A stretch of DNA of 64,000 bases from Planctomycetota bacterium. GTDB taxonomy: Bacteria > Planctomycetota > UBA8108 > UBA1146. The notes under the pieces were generated by a model, which saw nothing but the letters and a program-made list of their open reading frames with translations, was not told the DNA's origin and did not search any database. Shown piece by piece: positions 27,660 through 37,300 of this stretch. Numbering within the stretch: the first letter of the stretch is position 1; each line of letters opens with the position of its first letter. The stretch is taken from NCBI GenBank assembly GCA_016776905.1, contig JADHSM010000002.1:1-64000 (forward strand), given 5' to 3'. Position numbers and translations under genes: made by a program.

Positions 27660-30551
27660 ATGAGTAGAGACCGGGTTGACGAAGAAGTTTTCAGGGGGCA
27701 ATTTCATATTCTGTCAGGATGTCTCGATTCGCTCGTAGAAGACCTGAGAAAAAGGAGTGATATGCCACACATGAAACAGGTCTTTTTGGGGAAATCTGAC
27801 CTCGTATTGAGGCTGGCTGCCCACAGAATGCTCAGTATGGGTACAAACGCCCCTGAGGGCTCTCCCGTCGACCTCAGACGGTTTCACGCCGCCCTGCCGG
27901 GCCGAAGGGCCATCCGGCTGTTCATGAGATACCTGCAGGAGTTCTGTGGGGAACTCGGTAGAAGCCTTCTGCCTCCTTCCTGCGTAACTCCGGGTCAACT
28001 CGAAGAGCTCCTGACGACTCGTGACCTACCCCTCATCACTCCTGCTGAAGAGAAGATCTCTTGGCTACTCGCATTAAAATCCTCGCCTTCCGAAGACCTC
28101 GAACCTCTGGGCATAGATCCTGACCTGAGCGGCACCTCAGGTCTTCTAGCCATGGGGAAACTATTTTCCAGAATCACAACCACATTGAGGACCGAGGGAC
28201 TCAACCCCGGCGCGGCGGCACATATAGCCGCCGATCGTGATCAGGAATGCGCCCTGCGTTTACGAGCATTAGAAAAAATCGAAAACCGCAGACAGGGATT
28301 CTTGAGAGATTGGGATGTCAGTCAGAGCGGATTCAATCATGGCGCTCCGACCCAACCTCAAGCCGAAGTCATCCTGATCGGTTTGATGGAACTCCCGAAA
28401 AGAACTCGAGAGTGGCTCGCGGAACACACCCGCTGCGAAATCTGGACCGATGCTCTGGAACAAGACCAACATCTCTACGACGAATATGGAAGACCCGACC
28501 CGGCTGAATGGGAAAATACGTCGATGCCAGATCCGGAACACTTCCTCGTTACAGACACACCACAAGACCTCGCTTTGGCGATGATCGATCATGTTTCACA
28601 AATAGACGAGATCAAAAAAACCAGCGATGTTCGACTGGGAGTGGCAGACAATGATCTGATGCCATGGATCTCGGAATCCTTCCGTCGGAACTCTACGCGA
28701 CTTCATCTCGCGGCAGGTCAGCCATACAGCCTGACAGCCTGTGGTCGATTGATCACAGGAATCAAAGACGCCATCTCCAACGAAACCTCTGGAGCCTTGG
28801 TGGCCCTCGCCCGATATCCTGAAATATTGTCATGGCTTCCTAGTCGAACTGACCGTCACGGCAAAACCATCCCCGTGATCAAGGATCTCGATCAGTGGTG
28901 CAGAGATCGGCAACCCGTACTCGGAGATGATCCGGGGGCTCCTCCTGCCGTTGCGGCACTGAGCTCGGCTCTCGCTCCCCTCCATCGACGCGAAGATGAA
29001 TTCCTTCAACGTCTCGATCAATACATCGAAGTCCTATCAGGATTATTGGGATCTGATGAAGAGGGAATGCCGAATTGGCCCGAATCCGGCTCTGAAACCC
29101 TTGTCGAGATTCTGGAAAATCTACGCTCTTGTGGACTTTGGACGGCTTGCCACCTCACCGGTGAAGAACTGGCCCATTTAATTCACGAGTTAACGACCGA
29201 TGCGATGCTTCCCGAAGATGACGATGGCCTCAGCATCGAGGCATTGGGCTGGCTAGAACTTCCCATGGACAATGCACCTCATCTTATTTTGTCCGGCATT
29301 TCAGAAGGACGACTTTCAGGGTCTAGTAATTCAGACCCCTTGTTGCCGGAAAGACTTCGACGAGAATTAGATATTCCAGGATTCGACGCCAGAGTCGCCA
29401 GAGACAGTCACCATCTTTACAACTTATTAGATGGAAGACGAAAGGTATCGATCGCACTCGCAGCAAGAGATGCCGAAGGAAATCCCATGCTTCCGAGCAG
29501 ATTACTTCTTCGAGGAAATAATGGCATAGAGCGACTAAAGACATTCCTCGATCATAAGCATCGAATCCTGCTCTCAGAAAAAAGGCCGGAACGAGAAACC
29601 GAAAATACAGATCTCGCAGATCTTGGGCCGCCTCGCTGGAAAAGTGTTCTCCCCCCAGAAAAAATCTCGGTCACCGCTTTTGGTCGTTGGCTGACAGACC
29701 CTGTTTTGTTTCAAATGGAAACCATGTTGAGCTTACGCGATTGTCATGACCGGGATCGCCAGCTCAATCCACTCTCATTTGGAAACATGCTTCACTGGGT
29801 GTTGGAGAAATATGGGAAATCTGAAACCGACAGAGACCTCAAGGACGCTAATGAAATTTATGTGGCCGCTGAAAACTGGTTGCAAGAATATACAAAAAGA
29901 AAATTAGCTCGCCACCCGAGAGCAGCAGTTTTAGTTCAAGTGGAACAGGCCAAAGCACGACTCGAGATTTGGGCACGAGAACAAGCCAAAATACGATTTC
30001 AGGGTTGGCACATCGTAGCCACGGAAATCAATCTGGATCCAAAGAATTGCAAACTTGAGATCGAAGGGCAATCTTTAGGAGTTTCCGGACGTATCGATAG
30101 GATCGATTACAATAAGAGAACCGGAGCATGGCGTATCTTCGATTATAAAACCGGTGATCATGGGCACTCTCCCGAAAGAGATCACGGTCGAAGGCCTGGC
30201 AAAGAAACCCCATGGAAGAAACTTCAGTTACCCCTCTACAAACATTTTTCGCCCACCCTTGTCATCGATGGGAAGCAAGTCTCTTCCGATAGTGAAGTTG
30301 GCTTTTTCTGTCTACCCGGCAAATCAGAGAGTCCATCCGTCATGCTGGCGAAATGGACCGAGGACGACCAGATAGATGCTGTGGAATGTGCGACAAATGT
30401 TGTGCGGGAAATATTGAACCCTGAGGAACCTGAAACGAGAGTTCTCAAATCATTCTCCCATTCTTGGGAGAGAGCATTTGCCGGTGTCACCGTCGATGCA
30501 GAGTCCAGTTTGTCCGAGATGGGACAAGACGACGAGGAGGACTCAGAATGA
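27660..30551 (+). CDS. AddB/RecC-like subunit with C-terminal PD-(D/E)XK nuclease
   Basis: 963 residues. Partner of the following helicase in a RecBCD-type double-strand-break resection machine. The C-terminal nuclease core is visible as 'GRIDRID' (~810) and 'FDYKTGDHG' (~825), with 'LQLPLYKHF' after it. The N-terminal half is helicase-like but has no Walker A motif. The four-Cys Fe-S staple of Bacillus AddB (Cys before the nuclease plus C-x2-C-x5-C after it) is not seen. ATG 27660 is very close to the divergent gene. 'MPHMKQVF' at 27762 is an alternative start. The stop overlaps the next gene (ATGA). Confidence 0.83.
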   Translation: MSRDRVDEEVFRGQFHILSGCLDSLVEDLRKRSDMPHMKQVFLGKSDLVLRLAAHRMLSMGTNAPEGSPVDLRRFHAALPGRRAIRLFMRYLQEFCGELGRSLLPPSCVTPGQLEELLTTRDLPLITPAEEKISWLLALKSSPSEDLEPLGIDPDLSGTSGLLAMGKLFSRITTTLRTEGLNPGAAAHIAADRDQECALRLRALEKIENRRQGFLRDWDVSQSGFNHGAPTQPQAEVILIGLMELPKRTREWLAEHTRCEIWTDALEQDQHLYDEYGRPDPAEWENTSMPDPEHFLVTDTPQDLALAMIDHVSQIDEIKKTSDVRLGVADNDLMPWISESFRRNSTRLHLAAGQPYSLTACGRLITGIKDAISNETSGALVALARYPEILSWLPSRTDRHGKTIPVIKDLDQWCRDRQPVLGDDPGAPPAVAALSSALAPLHRREDEFLQRLDQYIEVLSGLLGSDEEGMPNWPESGSETLVEILENLRSCGLWTACHLTGEELAHLIHELTTDAMLPEDDDGLSIEALGWLELPMDNAPHLILSGISEGRLSGSSNSDPLLPERLRRELDIPGFDARVARDSHHLYNLLDGRRKVSIALAARDAEGNPMLPSRLLLRGNNGIERLKTFLDHKHRILLSEKRPERETENTDLADLGPPRWKSVLPPEKISVTAFGRWLTDPVLFQMETMLSLRDCHDRDRQLNPLSFGNMLHWVLEKYGKSETDRDLKDANEIYVAAENWLQEYTKRKLARHPRAAVLVQVEQAKARLEIWAREQAKIRFQGWHIVATEINLDPKNCKLEIEGQSLGVSGRIDRIDYNKRTGAWRIFDYKTGDHGHSPERDHGRRPGKETPWKKLQLPLYKHFSPTLVIDGKQVSSDSEVGFFCLPGKSESPSVMLAKWTEDDQIDAVECATNVVREILNPEEPETRVLKSFSHSWERAFAGVTVDAESSLSEMGQDDEEDSE

Positions 30552-33500
30552 ATTTCCCTTATCACAGGATCATTAGAGCCAGTGCCGGCTCTGGAAAAAC
30601 GCATCGCCTTACAACTCGCTATTTGGGTCTGATCCTCTCTGGTGAATCACCGGAAAGTATCCTCGCTGTCACCTTTACACGAACAGCGGCTGGCGAGATT
30701 CTTGAACGAATCCTCGAACGCTTATTGGACGCTCTGGAAGAGGACGGCTACAAACGCCTACTCGAGTCCCTCCAGCAAGAAGGCTTTGCAGAGCTTCATC
30801 AAATGCTGAGGAGAGCCGGACATACCAAATCTAGAGAAGATCACCTGCTTCCGACATTGCGGCTCCTCCTCGCTCAGCTCCATCGTTGCCAGATTTCAAC
30901 TCTAGATGCTTTCTTTGCAAAATTAGCCACGGGCTTCACCTATGAATGTGGGCTCACCCCTGGCTGGAAAATATTGGATTCGGATGTGCAGGCAAAAATT
31001 CGCTCATCCTCAATCCAACAGATACTGGAAACCCAAGGGCCTCAAGGTGCTCGGCAAATGATGCACCGTCTCAACAAAGGGAATCTAGGGAGCCAAGTCG
31101 CAGTCGATCTAGAAAACTTGGTGACTGGTTTTCATGAAAAATCGAGAGAGTTCCCTTCTACGGCTTGGCAAATTCCAGAACCGGTTCCAGGACCCACCAG
31201 TAAAGAACTAGAGAGTGCATGGAACAGTCTTCTGAAATTCAAATGCCCCTTGAACAAAAGCGGAAAAGAAGACATTCGTTGGAAGAAGGCCCTCGCTTCA
31301 ACACAAAATAATTGGGACGACCCTGATCTGTTGGCCCGAGTCAAATCTTGTAAGAGCGGCCTGATCAGTAAAGTACTGAATGGCGAGTTCAAATATTACA
31401 GCACCGATATCACACCTGATCTGGCAGAGCCGTTAGAAATCTTCATTCAAAACGTACGAAGTGAGTACATTCAATTACTTCGAAAACAAAATGAATCGAC
31501 AGGAGAGTTCCTCGAATTATATGACCAGGTGAGAGAACGAGGATTGCAAAAAAATTCAGGGCTGGATTACTTTGATGTTCCCATCGCATTGATCGCAGCG
31601 CGAGTTCTCGGTCAGCCAGGACTGATTGACGAACGGATCGATGCGACAATTCGCCATATGTTGCTTGACGAGTTCCAAGACACATCGCTTGTGCAATATG
31701 CAGCATTGCTTCCCATTATGGAGGAGCTTGCAGCAGGAAGTCAGGAAGGACGTTCTCTTTTCTGTGTAGGAGACGGAAAACAAGCGATCTATGGATGGCG
31801 CGGAGGTCGTGCAGAAGTCATGGATCAATTTGAAACTCTCCTTCTTCCCGAATCTGGGTCTTCTCTTGACGAGTCGTGGAGATCTTCAGAGCCCGTACTC
31901 AACACCGTGAATAAGGTCTTTTCTCAACTCGCTTCTTTCCCACCAAAACCAGAAGACCAAGGGTGCTTAGAAAAATGGTCGAACTCCTTTGATCAACATC
32001 AGGTCGCCCAACTCTTGGGAGATCGACCTGACGGTCATGTTTCATTACGAATAGCGAGTGAGTACGAAGGAAAAGCGGAAAAAATATGGCCCTATCATGA
32101 AACTTTGGCAGAGGTCGATCGTCTGCGAAGTCTCTCAAAGGATAGCAGTATTGCGATTCTGGTCCGAAAAAATCGGCATATCTCAAAACTCGTAGCGGCA
32201 TTGAGAGCCAGAGGAATAGAAGCCAGTGAAGAGCGTGGAAACCCCCTCGTCGACTCACCCGCAGTGGGCCGAGTAGTGGCTCTTCTCGAACTTATCGAGC
32301 ACCCAGGGGATGGCACTCTGCGGTACGCTGTGGAAAATTCTCCTCTCCCACAAATCCTGAAATGCATGCCTCAACTCGATCTCGCGGAAGTCGCAGATGA
32401 GGAACTCTTAGATCAAGCGATCAACCGCCTTCGTGCACTTCTCTACGATGAGGGATTCACCGATACGATTTACTCCATAGTCAACTCTCTTTCCCTGCAA
32501 TGTTCTGAAGAAGATCAATCACGCCTCGATCAATTGATCGAACAAATTAGGGTATTTGGATTTCATGGCTTACGACTCGATGACCTCATCCAAAACCTTC
32601 GTCAGAATTCAGTTCCCCGTCCGGGAGGATCTCCCGTCCAGGTGATGACCATTCATCAAGCGAAGGGACTCGAGTACGACGCTGTCATCATGCCTGAGCT
32701 CGACTACGCATGGTTTCAGCCCGTCCCCAAACTCCTCACGCTTGAGAAAAATGGACAGCAAGTCCATCTCTCTCGCTATCTGGGAGAAGCGGATCATGCT
32801 CTTGTCGGAGATCCATACCCCGAAATGTCACAACAGAGTCGGGATCGGCAACTGAGCGAAACAATGTGCCTACTCTATGTCGCCATGACTCGAGCACGAC
32901 ATACGTTGACGATGATTCTCCCTCCACCGAATAAGAAGGGGAACTATAAAGAATCCTCTTATGCCCAACTCCTAGTGAAGACTCTCGCACCTGGAGAAGA
33001 GTGCTTACCCGGTAAAGTTATTTATGAATGTGGTTCTGCTAAGAACGATTCAGGGAATCCGGGAGAAGAAGAAAGACTGAGAAGATCTGTTCGAGTCGAA
33101 CCCCTGGTCCCCGACGCTATGGGGAAAAAGAGAACTACCGCCTCGAAGAAAGTCATCCGATTGACTCCGAAGAGACGTAGAGCTCTCTTGAAAGGTACAT
33201 TAGTTCACTCGGTACTCGAAACCATATCGTGGAGCACTCCATCGCTAGAAGACATCCAAAAGACTCTCACTTCATTACACCCGCGAGAAAAAGACCTTCA
33301 TCAAGAGGTCACAAACCTCGTACTTGCAGCACTCAGTAAAGAAAATTTCTCAAGTATTTTTGATCCATCGGCAACAGCAGAAAGACTCGAATCTGACTCC
33401 AAAGATAAACTAATCCTTGAGAAAGAAATCTCTTTAATGACTGACATTAACGGTATTGGGTTTAGTGGAGTAATCGACAGACTCGTCTTAAGCGAAAATT

Positions 33501-33709
33501 CGACGGGCTTTGTCTCTGCTGAGATAGTTGATTTCAAAAGCGACAATCTTCTGTTGAGTAACGAAGACGCATTAGGAAAGTATAAAGACCAAATGGAATG
33601 GTACCGCAAGGCTGTTCATCAGTGCTGGGGTATCCCCATTGATAAGATCTCTTTGCTGATCGCCACTACTCAAAATGGCGATATAGAACACCTCGAAATT
33701 CCAACCTGA
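30548..33709 (+). CDS. AddA/RecB-like UvrD-family helicase-nuclease
   Basis: 1053 residues. Superfamily 1A helicase motifs in order: Walker A 'ASAGSGKTHR' (11-20), Ia 'VTFTRTAAGEI', Walker B 'LLDEFQDTS' (~372), III 'GDGKQAIYGWRGG', V 'TIHQAKGLEYDAV', VI 'YVAMTRARH'. A C-terminal RecB-type nuclease has 'GVIDRLVL' and 'AEIVDFKSD' (~993) and the following Gln/Tyr helix 'DQMEWYRKAV'. The frame opens at 30464, but ATG 30548 overlaps the AddB-like stop (ATGA) and begins directly with the helicase core. The gene ends 14 bases before the convergent FG-GAP gene. Confidence 0.9.
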   Translation: MNFPYHRIIRASAGSGKTHRLTTRYLGLILSGESPESILAVTFTRTAAGEILERILERLLDALEEDGYKRLLESLQQEGFAELHQMLRRAGHTKSREDHLLPTLRLLLAQLHRCQISTLDAFFAKLATGFTYECGLTPGWKILDSDVQAKIRSSSIQQILETQGPQGARQMMHRLNKGNLGSQVAVDLENLVTGFHEKSREFPSTAWQIPEPVPGPTSKELESAWNSLLKFKCPLNKSGKEDIRWKKALASTQNNWDDPDLLARVKSCKSGLISKVLNGEFKYYSTDITPDLAEPLEIFIQNVRSEYIQLLRKQNESTGEFLELYDQVRERGLQKNSGLDYFDVPIALIAARVLGQPGLIDERIDATIRHMLLDEFQDTSLVQYAALLPIMEELAAGSQEGRSLFCVGDGKQAIYGWRGGRAEVMDQFETLLLPESGSSLDESWRSSEPVLNTVNKVFSQLASFPPKPEDQGCLEKWSNSFDQHQVAQLLGDRPDGHVSLRIASEYEGKAEKIWPYHETLAEVDRLRSLSKDSSIAILVRKNRHISKLVAALRARGIEASEERGNPLVDSPAVGRVVALLELIEHPGDGTLRYAVENSPLPQILKCMPQLDLAEVADEELLDQAINRLRALLYDEGFTDTIYSIVNSLSLQCSEEDQSRLDQLIEQIRVFGFHGLRLDDLIQNLRQNSVPRPGGSPVQVMTIHQAKGLEYDAVIMPELDYAWFQPVPKLLTLEKNGQQVHLSRYLGEADHALVGDPYPEMSQQSRDRQLSETMCLLYVAMTRARHTLTMILPPPNKKGNYKESSYAQLLVKTLAPGEECLPGKVIYECGSAKNDSGNPGEEERLRRSVRVEPLVPDAMGKKRTTASKKVIRLTPKRRRALLKGTLVHSVLETISWSTPSLEDIQKTLTSLHPREKDLHQEVTNLVLAALSKENFSSIFDPSATAERLESDSKDKLILEKEISLMTDINGIGFSGVIDRLVLSENSTGFVSAEIVDFKSDNLLLSNEDALGKYKDQMEWYRKAVHQCWGIPIDKISLLIATTQNGDIEHLEIPT

Positions 33710-33722
33710 GATGTGGATCTTT

Positions 33723-35762
33723 TCAAGGGCAAGATGGGTGTTCAGTACAAGGAAACAAAGCCGAGGCTGGGGCTATTCCGCACTCAGGAAAAGGCCCAGG
33801 CGGGGCTGCCCCTCCAGCGAACTCGTAGAAGAGCAGATATAGTCCGTCTGAAATATCATGAAAACCATCGGCGTTGGCATCAGCAGCTTCTTCGCAGTTC
33901 TCAATTACAGTTGAACCAAATACACGAGAAATCAGAAGGACGGCATCCGCTAATCGAACCCCAGGGGTTCCATCAGCATCACCTCGAATAAACTTAGGTT
34001 CGCAGAAATCCACGTAATCATTCGCATTCGAATTCTCAAGAGGATCCTCTAGATCGCATTCGTCAGGGAGCAAATTATTATTACAGTCCTCTGATAACCC
34101 AGACAGGACCGAACAAATGTCGGAAATCCCATCTTCATTACAATCGTTTTCACAAATATCTGGGACGCCGTCTCCGTCACAATCCGACAGTGCGCCAGAA
34201 TCTATTTCGCATTCATCAATTTGGCCATTTAAATTGCAATCATACATAAGATTGAAGATTTCGCAGGGATCAGGAATCCCATTAAAATTGCAGTCGCCCT
34301 GGCAAATATCTGGGATGGAGTTCTGATCGCAATCATCGACGAGCCCTGATTGTGTTGAACATGAATCGGGAACTCCATCGGCATCGCAATCTTCGACGTT
34401 CCCTGCCAAAGTTGAACAACTATCGGGTATCAGATCATTGTCACAATCCGTAACCCACCCTGCTAGGATGGCACATTGATCCGGAATACCGTCTAGATCA
34501 CAATCTTGTGCTGTACCATTATTAATGGCACAAGCGTCAGTGATTCCATCACTATCACAATCGAAGTCTCCTTCGACAATGAACTTTGCTCCGCCTCCGA
34601 GTATTGCAGTGGACGAATCCAACGGCGCACCTGCCAAAATGACTCCGCGATCGATAGCGATCGAAGTGCCAAGGAATCCTCCAGAATTACCGGCCAATGA
34701 ATATTGGTAATTCCAGCCTTGATCAAAAGCGTAAATGCTGATCTTCCCAGCAGGCATGGCTTCGTTTCCCATATCCATGGGCGCCCCGATAGCCAACAAG
34801 TTGTCTTCCATAACGAGAGTCGCTCCAAAGCCAGTGCCCAATACGCCAGAGTTAGGAAGCAAGAGAGGTTGGAGAATCCAGATCGCATTCGATTTACGGT
34901 AGGAAGCCACCATTCCAGAAGCGGGTCCCGCAATATCTGAAAATGGACAACCTATAAAAACAAAATCTTCAATCAAGGAAACAGAGGTTCCAAAGCGATC
35001 GCCTTCATTCGCGATCCCTGGGCCGAATGCCGCTGATTCAGTCCAACCATCTGAGCCCCCCGAATAGAGGAACGCCACACCGCTATCAATTCCATTTCCA
35101 TCTCTACCGGGTGATCCCACAAGAATCTGCCCACTCGAGTGAATTGAAATTGAAGTGCCAAAGTTATCTCCGGAAACACGATCTAGAGCTTCAAGCCGCT
35201 CTTCGAATTCCCAATTCGCCATCCCATTCAACCGCCATAGTGTCACACAACCTGCGGGTCCTACGTCGGTCTGGAATGTGGGGCTTCCTACTGCCAGTAA
35301 ATCACCCTCAAAGGCGATAGAACTACCGAATCCGTCGTCAGCATGCCCTTCAGGATCCTCGATCGTGCAGCACAGTTCCCAACCAAATCGGGTACTTTTC
35401 CATATGTCGATGTAACTTAACCCTGCAGCACCAATCGCCAACCAATCTTGATTCGCGGCTATGGAACTTCCATATTCTGAACCTGACTGGCCACTGAAGA
35501 CATTTTCCAACTGATAGCCACTGCTCGTTCTGCGGAATGATCGAACACTTCCACTCAGTGTTCCACCCCCATCATCTCCAATAGCACCTACAAAAAATCG
35601 TCCACCACTCACAGCCACCGATCTTCCAAAACGGTCGCCAGCACTGATACCAAAGATCTCCAGATCACTCTGGAGGCATTGAGACCACAGTGTATTTTGG
35701 CCTCCCAAACCTACTAAGATCAGTAGGCAGAACGGCATCAGAATATGTCGGAAATGATTCAT
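33723..35762 (-). CDS. Secreted FG-GAP-like beta-propeller with calcium repeats and dockerin-like end
   Basis: 679 residues. Signal peptide to about residue 27. Residues ~30-395 form about seven propeller blades with recurring 'GD.FG.S/GA' phrases, such as 'AGDRFGRSVAVSGGRFFVGA' (20 residues). Residues ~400-590 hold eleven short Ca-binding repeats of the type D-C-D-x-D-G-x-P-D-x-C, resembling thrombospondin type 3. The last ~85 residues are a dockerin-like pair ('FIRGDADGTPGVRLADAV', 'ADANADGFHDISDGLYLL'). Probably an extracellular adhesion or matrix protein needing calcium. It follows the amidohydrolase array after a 134-base spacer containing two hairpins. Confidence 0.83.
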   Translation of the reverse strand: MNHFRHILMPFCLLILVGLGGQNTLWSQCLQSDLEIFGISAGDRFGRSVAVSGGRFFVGAIGDDGGGTLSGSVRSFRRTSSGYQLENVFSGQSGSEYGSSIAANQDWLAIGAAGLSYIDIWKSTRFGWELCCTIEDPEGHADDGFGSSIAFEGDLLAVGSPTFQTDVGPAGCVTLWRLNGMANWEFEERLEALDRVSGDNFGTSISIHSSGQILVGSPGRDGNGIDSGVAFLYSGGSDGWTESAAFGPGIANEGDRFGTSVSLIEDFVFIGCPFSDIAGPASGMVASYRKSNAIWILQPLLLPNSGVLGTGFGATLVMEDNLLAIGAPMDMGNEAMPAGKISIYAFDQGWNYQYSLAGNSGGFLGTSIAIDRGVILAGAPLDSSTAILGGGAKFIVEGDFDCDSDGITDACAINNGTAQDCDLDGIPDQCAILAGWVTDCDNDLIPDSCSTLAGNVEDCDADGVPDSCSTQSGLVDDCDQNSIPDICQGDCNFNGIPDPCEIFNLMYDCNLNGQIDECEIDSGALSDCDGDGVPDICENDCNEDGISDICSVLSGLSEDCNNNLLPDECDLEDPLENSNANDYVDFCEPKFIRGDADGTPGVRLADAVLLISRVFGSTVIENCEEAADANADGFHDISDGLYLLFYEFAGGAAPPGPFPECGIAPASALFPCTEHPSCP

Positions 35763-35773
35763 TGTTGTAGTTT

Positions 35774-35868
35774 CTCGCAGGGGTAATGGGCACCGGGGAA
35801 AGTGCTACTGCGAGTTCAATTCTTGCGGTCCTTCCGAAACTGTCAATCCCGGAAGGACCTTGCAAGAA
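35774..35868 (-). ncRNA. Two consecutive stable hairpins in the spacer (terminator or leader structure)
   Basis: Outer arms of the first hairpin are TTCTTGC plus GGTCCTTCCG (35820-35836) and CGGAAGGACC, TT bulge, GCAAGAA (35850-35868). That is 17 base pairs around a 13-base loop. The second has perfect arms CTCGCAG (35774-35780) and CTGCGAG (35808-35814) with an inner GCAC/GTGC pair. On the - strand they lie just after the last amidohydrolase gene and just before the FG-GAP gene. No U-run follows, so processing, stabilisation or attenuation is as likely as simple termination. Confidence 0.6.
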
Positions 35869-35896
35869 CTTGTGACAGGAAAGGGAGAACTCCGGC

Positions 35897-37300
35897 TTAG
35901 AGCGGATCTCCCAATCTTCTTGGCCAATGATCATCGGGAGCAGGAGCATCAAGATCTCCTCCTGGCCTAATATGATCTAAGAGCCCTTCTTCTTCCTTGT
36001 CGTACTGAAGTTTGCCATTCACGAATGACCATCTCACCAACGTCATGTAGTTGAGAATATCACCATCGGTAATGATGAAGTCGGCATCTTTTCCCACCTC
36101 TATCGAACCGATACGGTCGGAAACTCCAAGCAAACGAGCGGGTTCGATGGTGATCGCTTCGATCGCTGCCTTTTCTGGAAGTCCACCCCTTACGGCAAAA
36201 GCGGCTTCCAGTGAGAGGTGAGCCAGATCGCGTCCTGCAAGTCCCCACAAAGCCACTTGCGTGCTTCCTGGGAGAATCACCAATGGAACTCCGTTTTCAT
36301 GGAGTATTTTGGCATTTTCGATACTCGACCCTGTCGGACGATTAACGCTCTCGTTGGCATCCCTACGGGCTCTCGGTGTGACGATAGCAGTGGCCCCCGT
36401 ACGCGAGAGAACACCGGGATCAATCCAACCTTCTTCAGCACCCTCAAATACGATTTCAAAACCGTATCTGCGCGCAAGATCAGAGTAGGCCCTGATATCT
36501 GGCATGGTACTCACACGCACCAACGCGGTAGACTGGCCCGTCAACAAATTTCTGACGACGGCGAAAATGCCTTTAATCCATTTGTCTTCCGGTGGAACAG
36601 CCTCAGGATTTTCTTTCTTCTCCTCGGCATGTCTTTCCAAGGCACGGAGGTGCTCTTGGACCCGATCAAAAGCATCTTTTAATTCTCTGCGTCCGCGTGG
36701 ATTTCTATAACTGTAATTGATCGAACTGAAATTTTTGGGACGAATCGTCAAGTCTTCAAGACTTCCATGGATCAGCTTGGTGACGCGAGAGCCATTCCAA
36801 GTCGAGGTGATTCCAGCAGCTAATCCCATCGTTGTGTCGAGATCAAAGGGGTCCTGGCTTTTTTCTGCCTCACCACTTCCGACGATGCCTGAAGATCGGA
36901 AAGCCACCAATCCTGGGTATACATGGTGTCCCTTGGCATCGACAACTTCTGCACCTTCGGGAGCCTCTAATCTCCCTGCGGAGACCTGATGAATCTTTCC
37001 GTTTTTACAGATCAACGTGCCGTTTCTATGCGTAGCACCTGTCACCGTATGAATCGTGGCTCCATGAATCACGACATACTCATCTTCAGGGTCTGCCGCG
37101 ATAGTTTCTTTCTTCTCCGGCTCGGGCGCAGGAGCCGGCGGAACTTGAGGACGCATTCTACGACCTCTTCTACGACGCGGTGGGTCCTGTGCCTCAGCAA
37201 TACCCTCGGTGAGACTGGACACTCCCGGCAAGACCGGAAGATCCGCAAAGAAAATAACAAAGGTCAGAAGGCCAAGAAGGCCTCGGAAAAAGCTACGCAT
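35897..37300 (-). CDS. Secreted amidohydrolase-fold protein, metal site lost
   Basis: 467 residues, eighth and last gene of the array. ATG 37300 shares one base with the preceding stop (TAATG), preferred over the frame opening at 37321. Signal-like N-terminus (residues ~1-38), then a basic Arg-rich patch and an Ala/Pro-rich linker ('APAPEPEKK'). The composite-domain start 'VIHGATIHTVTG' is family-typical. Where active enzymes have HxH after 'PGL' it reads 'PGLVAFRSSG', and 'ILPGSTQVAL' stands where the catalytic Asp would be. The C-terminal 'GSIEVGKDADFIITDGD' is conserved. Probably non-hydrolytic or strongly altered. Confidence 0.82.
   Translation of the reverse strand: MRSFFRGLLGLLTFVIFFADLPVLPGVSSLTEGIAEAQDPPRRRRGRRMRPQVPPAPAPEPEKKETIAADPEDEYVVIHGATIHTVTGATHRNGTLICKNGKIHQVSAGRLEAPEGAEVVDAKGHHVYPGLVAFRSSGIVGSGEAEKSQDPFDLDTTMGLAAGITSTWNGSRVTKLIHGSLEDLTIRPKNFSSINYSYRNPRGRRELKDAFDRVQEHLRALERHAEEKKENPEAVPPEDKWIKGIFAVVRNLLTGQSTALVRVSTMPDIRAYSDLARRYGFEIVFEGAEEGWIDPGVLSRTGATAIVTPRARRDANESVNRPTGSSIENAKILHENGVPLVILPGSTQVALWGLAGRDLAHLSLEAAFAVRGGLPEKAAIEAITIEPARLLGVSDRIGSIEVGKDADFIITDGDILNYMTLVRWSFVNGKLQYDKEEEGLLDHIRPGGDLDAPAPDDHWPRRLGDPL

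Noticed and set aside
26917-27663. 248-codon + strand ORF
   Set aside because: Antisense to the Fe-S/NrfD gene. Its Cys/Arg/Ser-rich translation is typical of a shadow frame.
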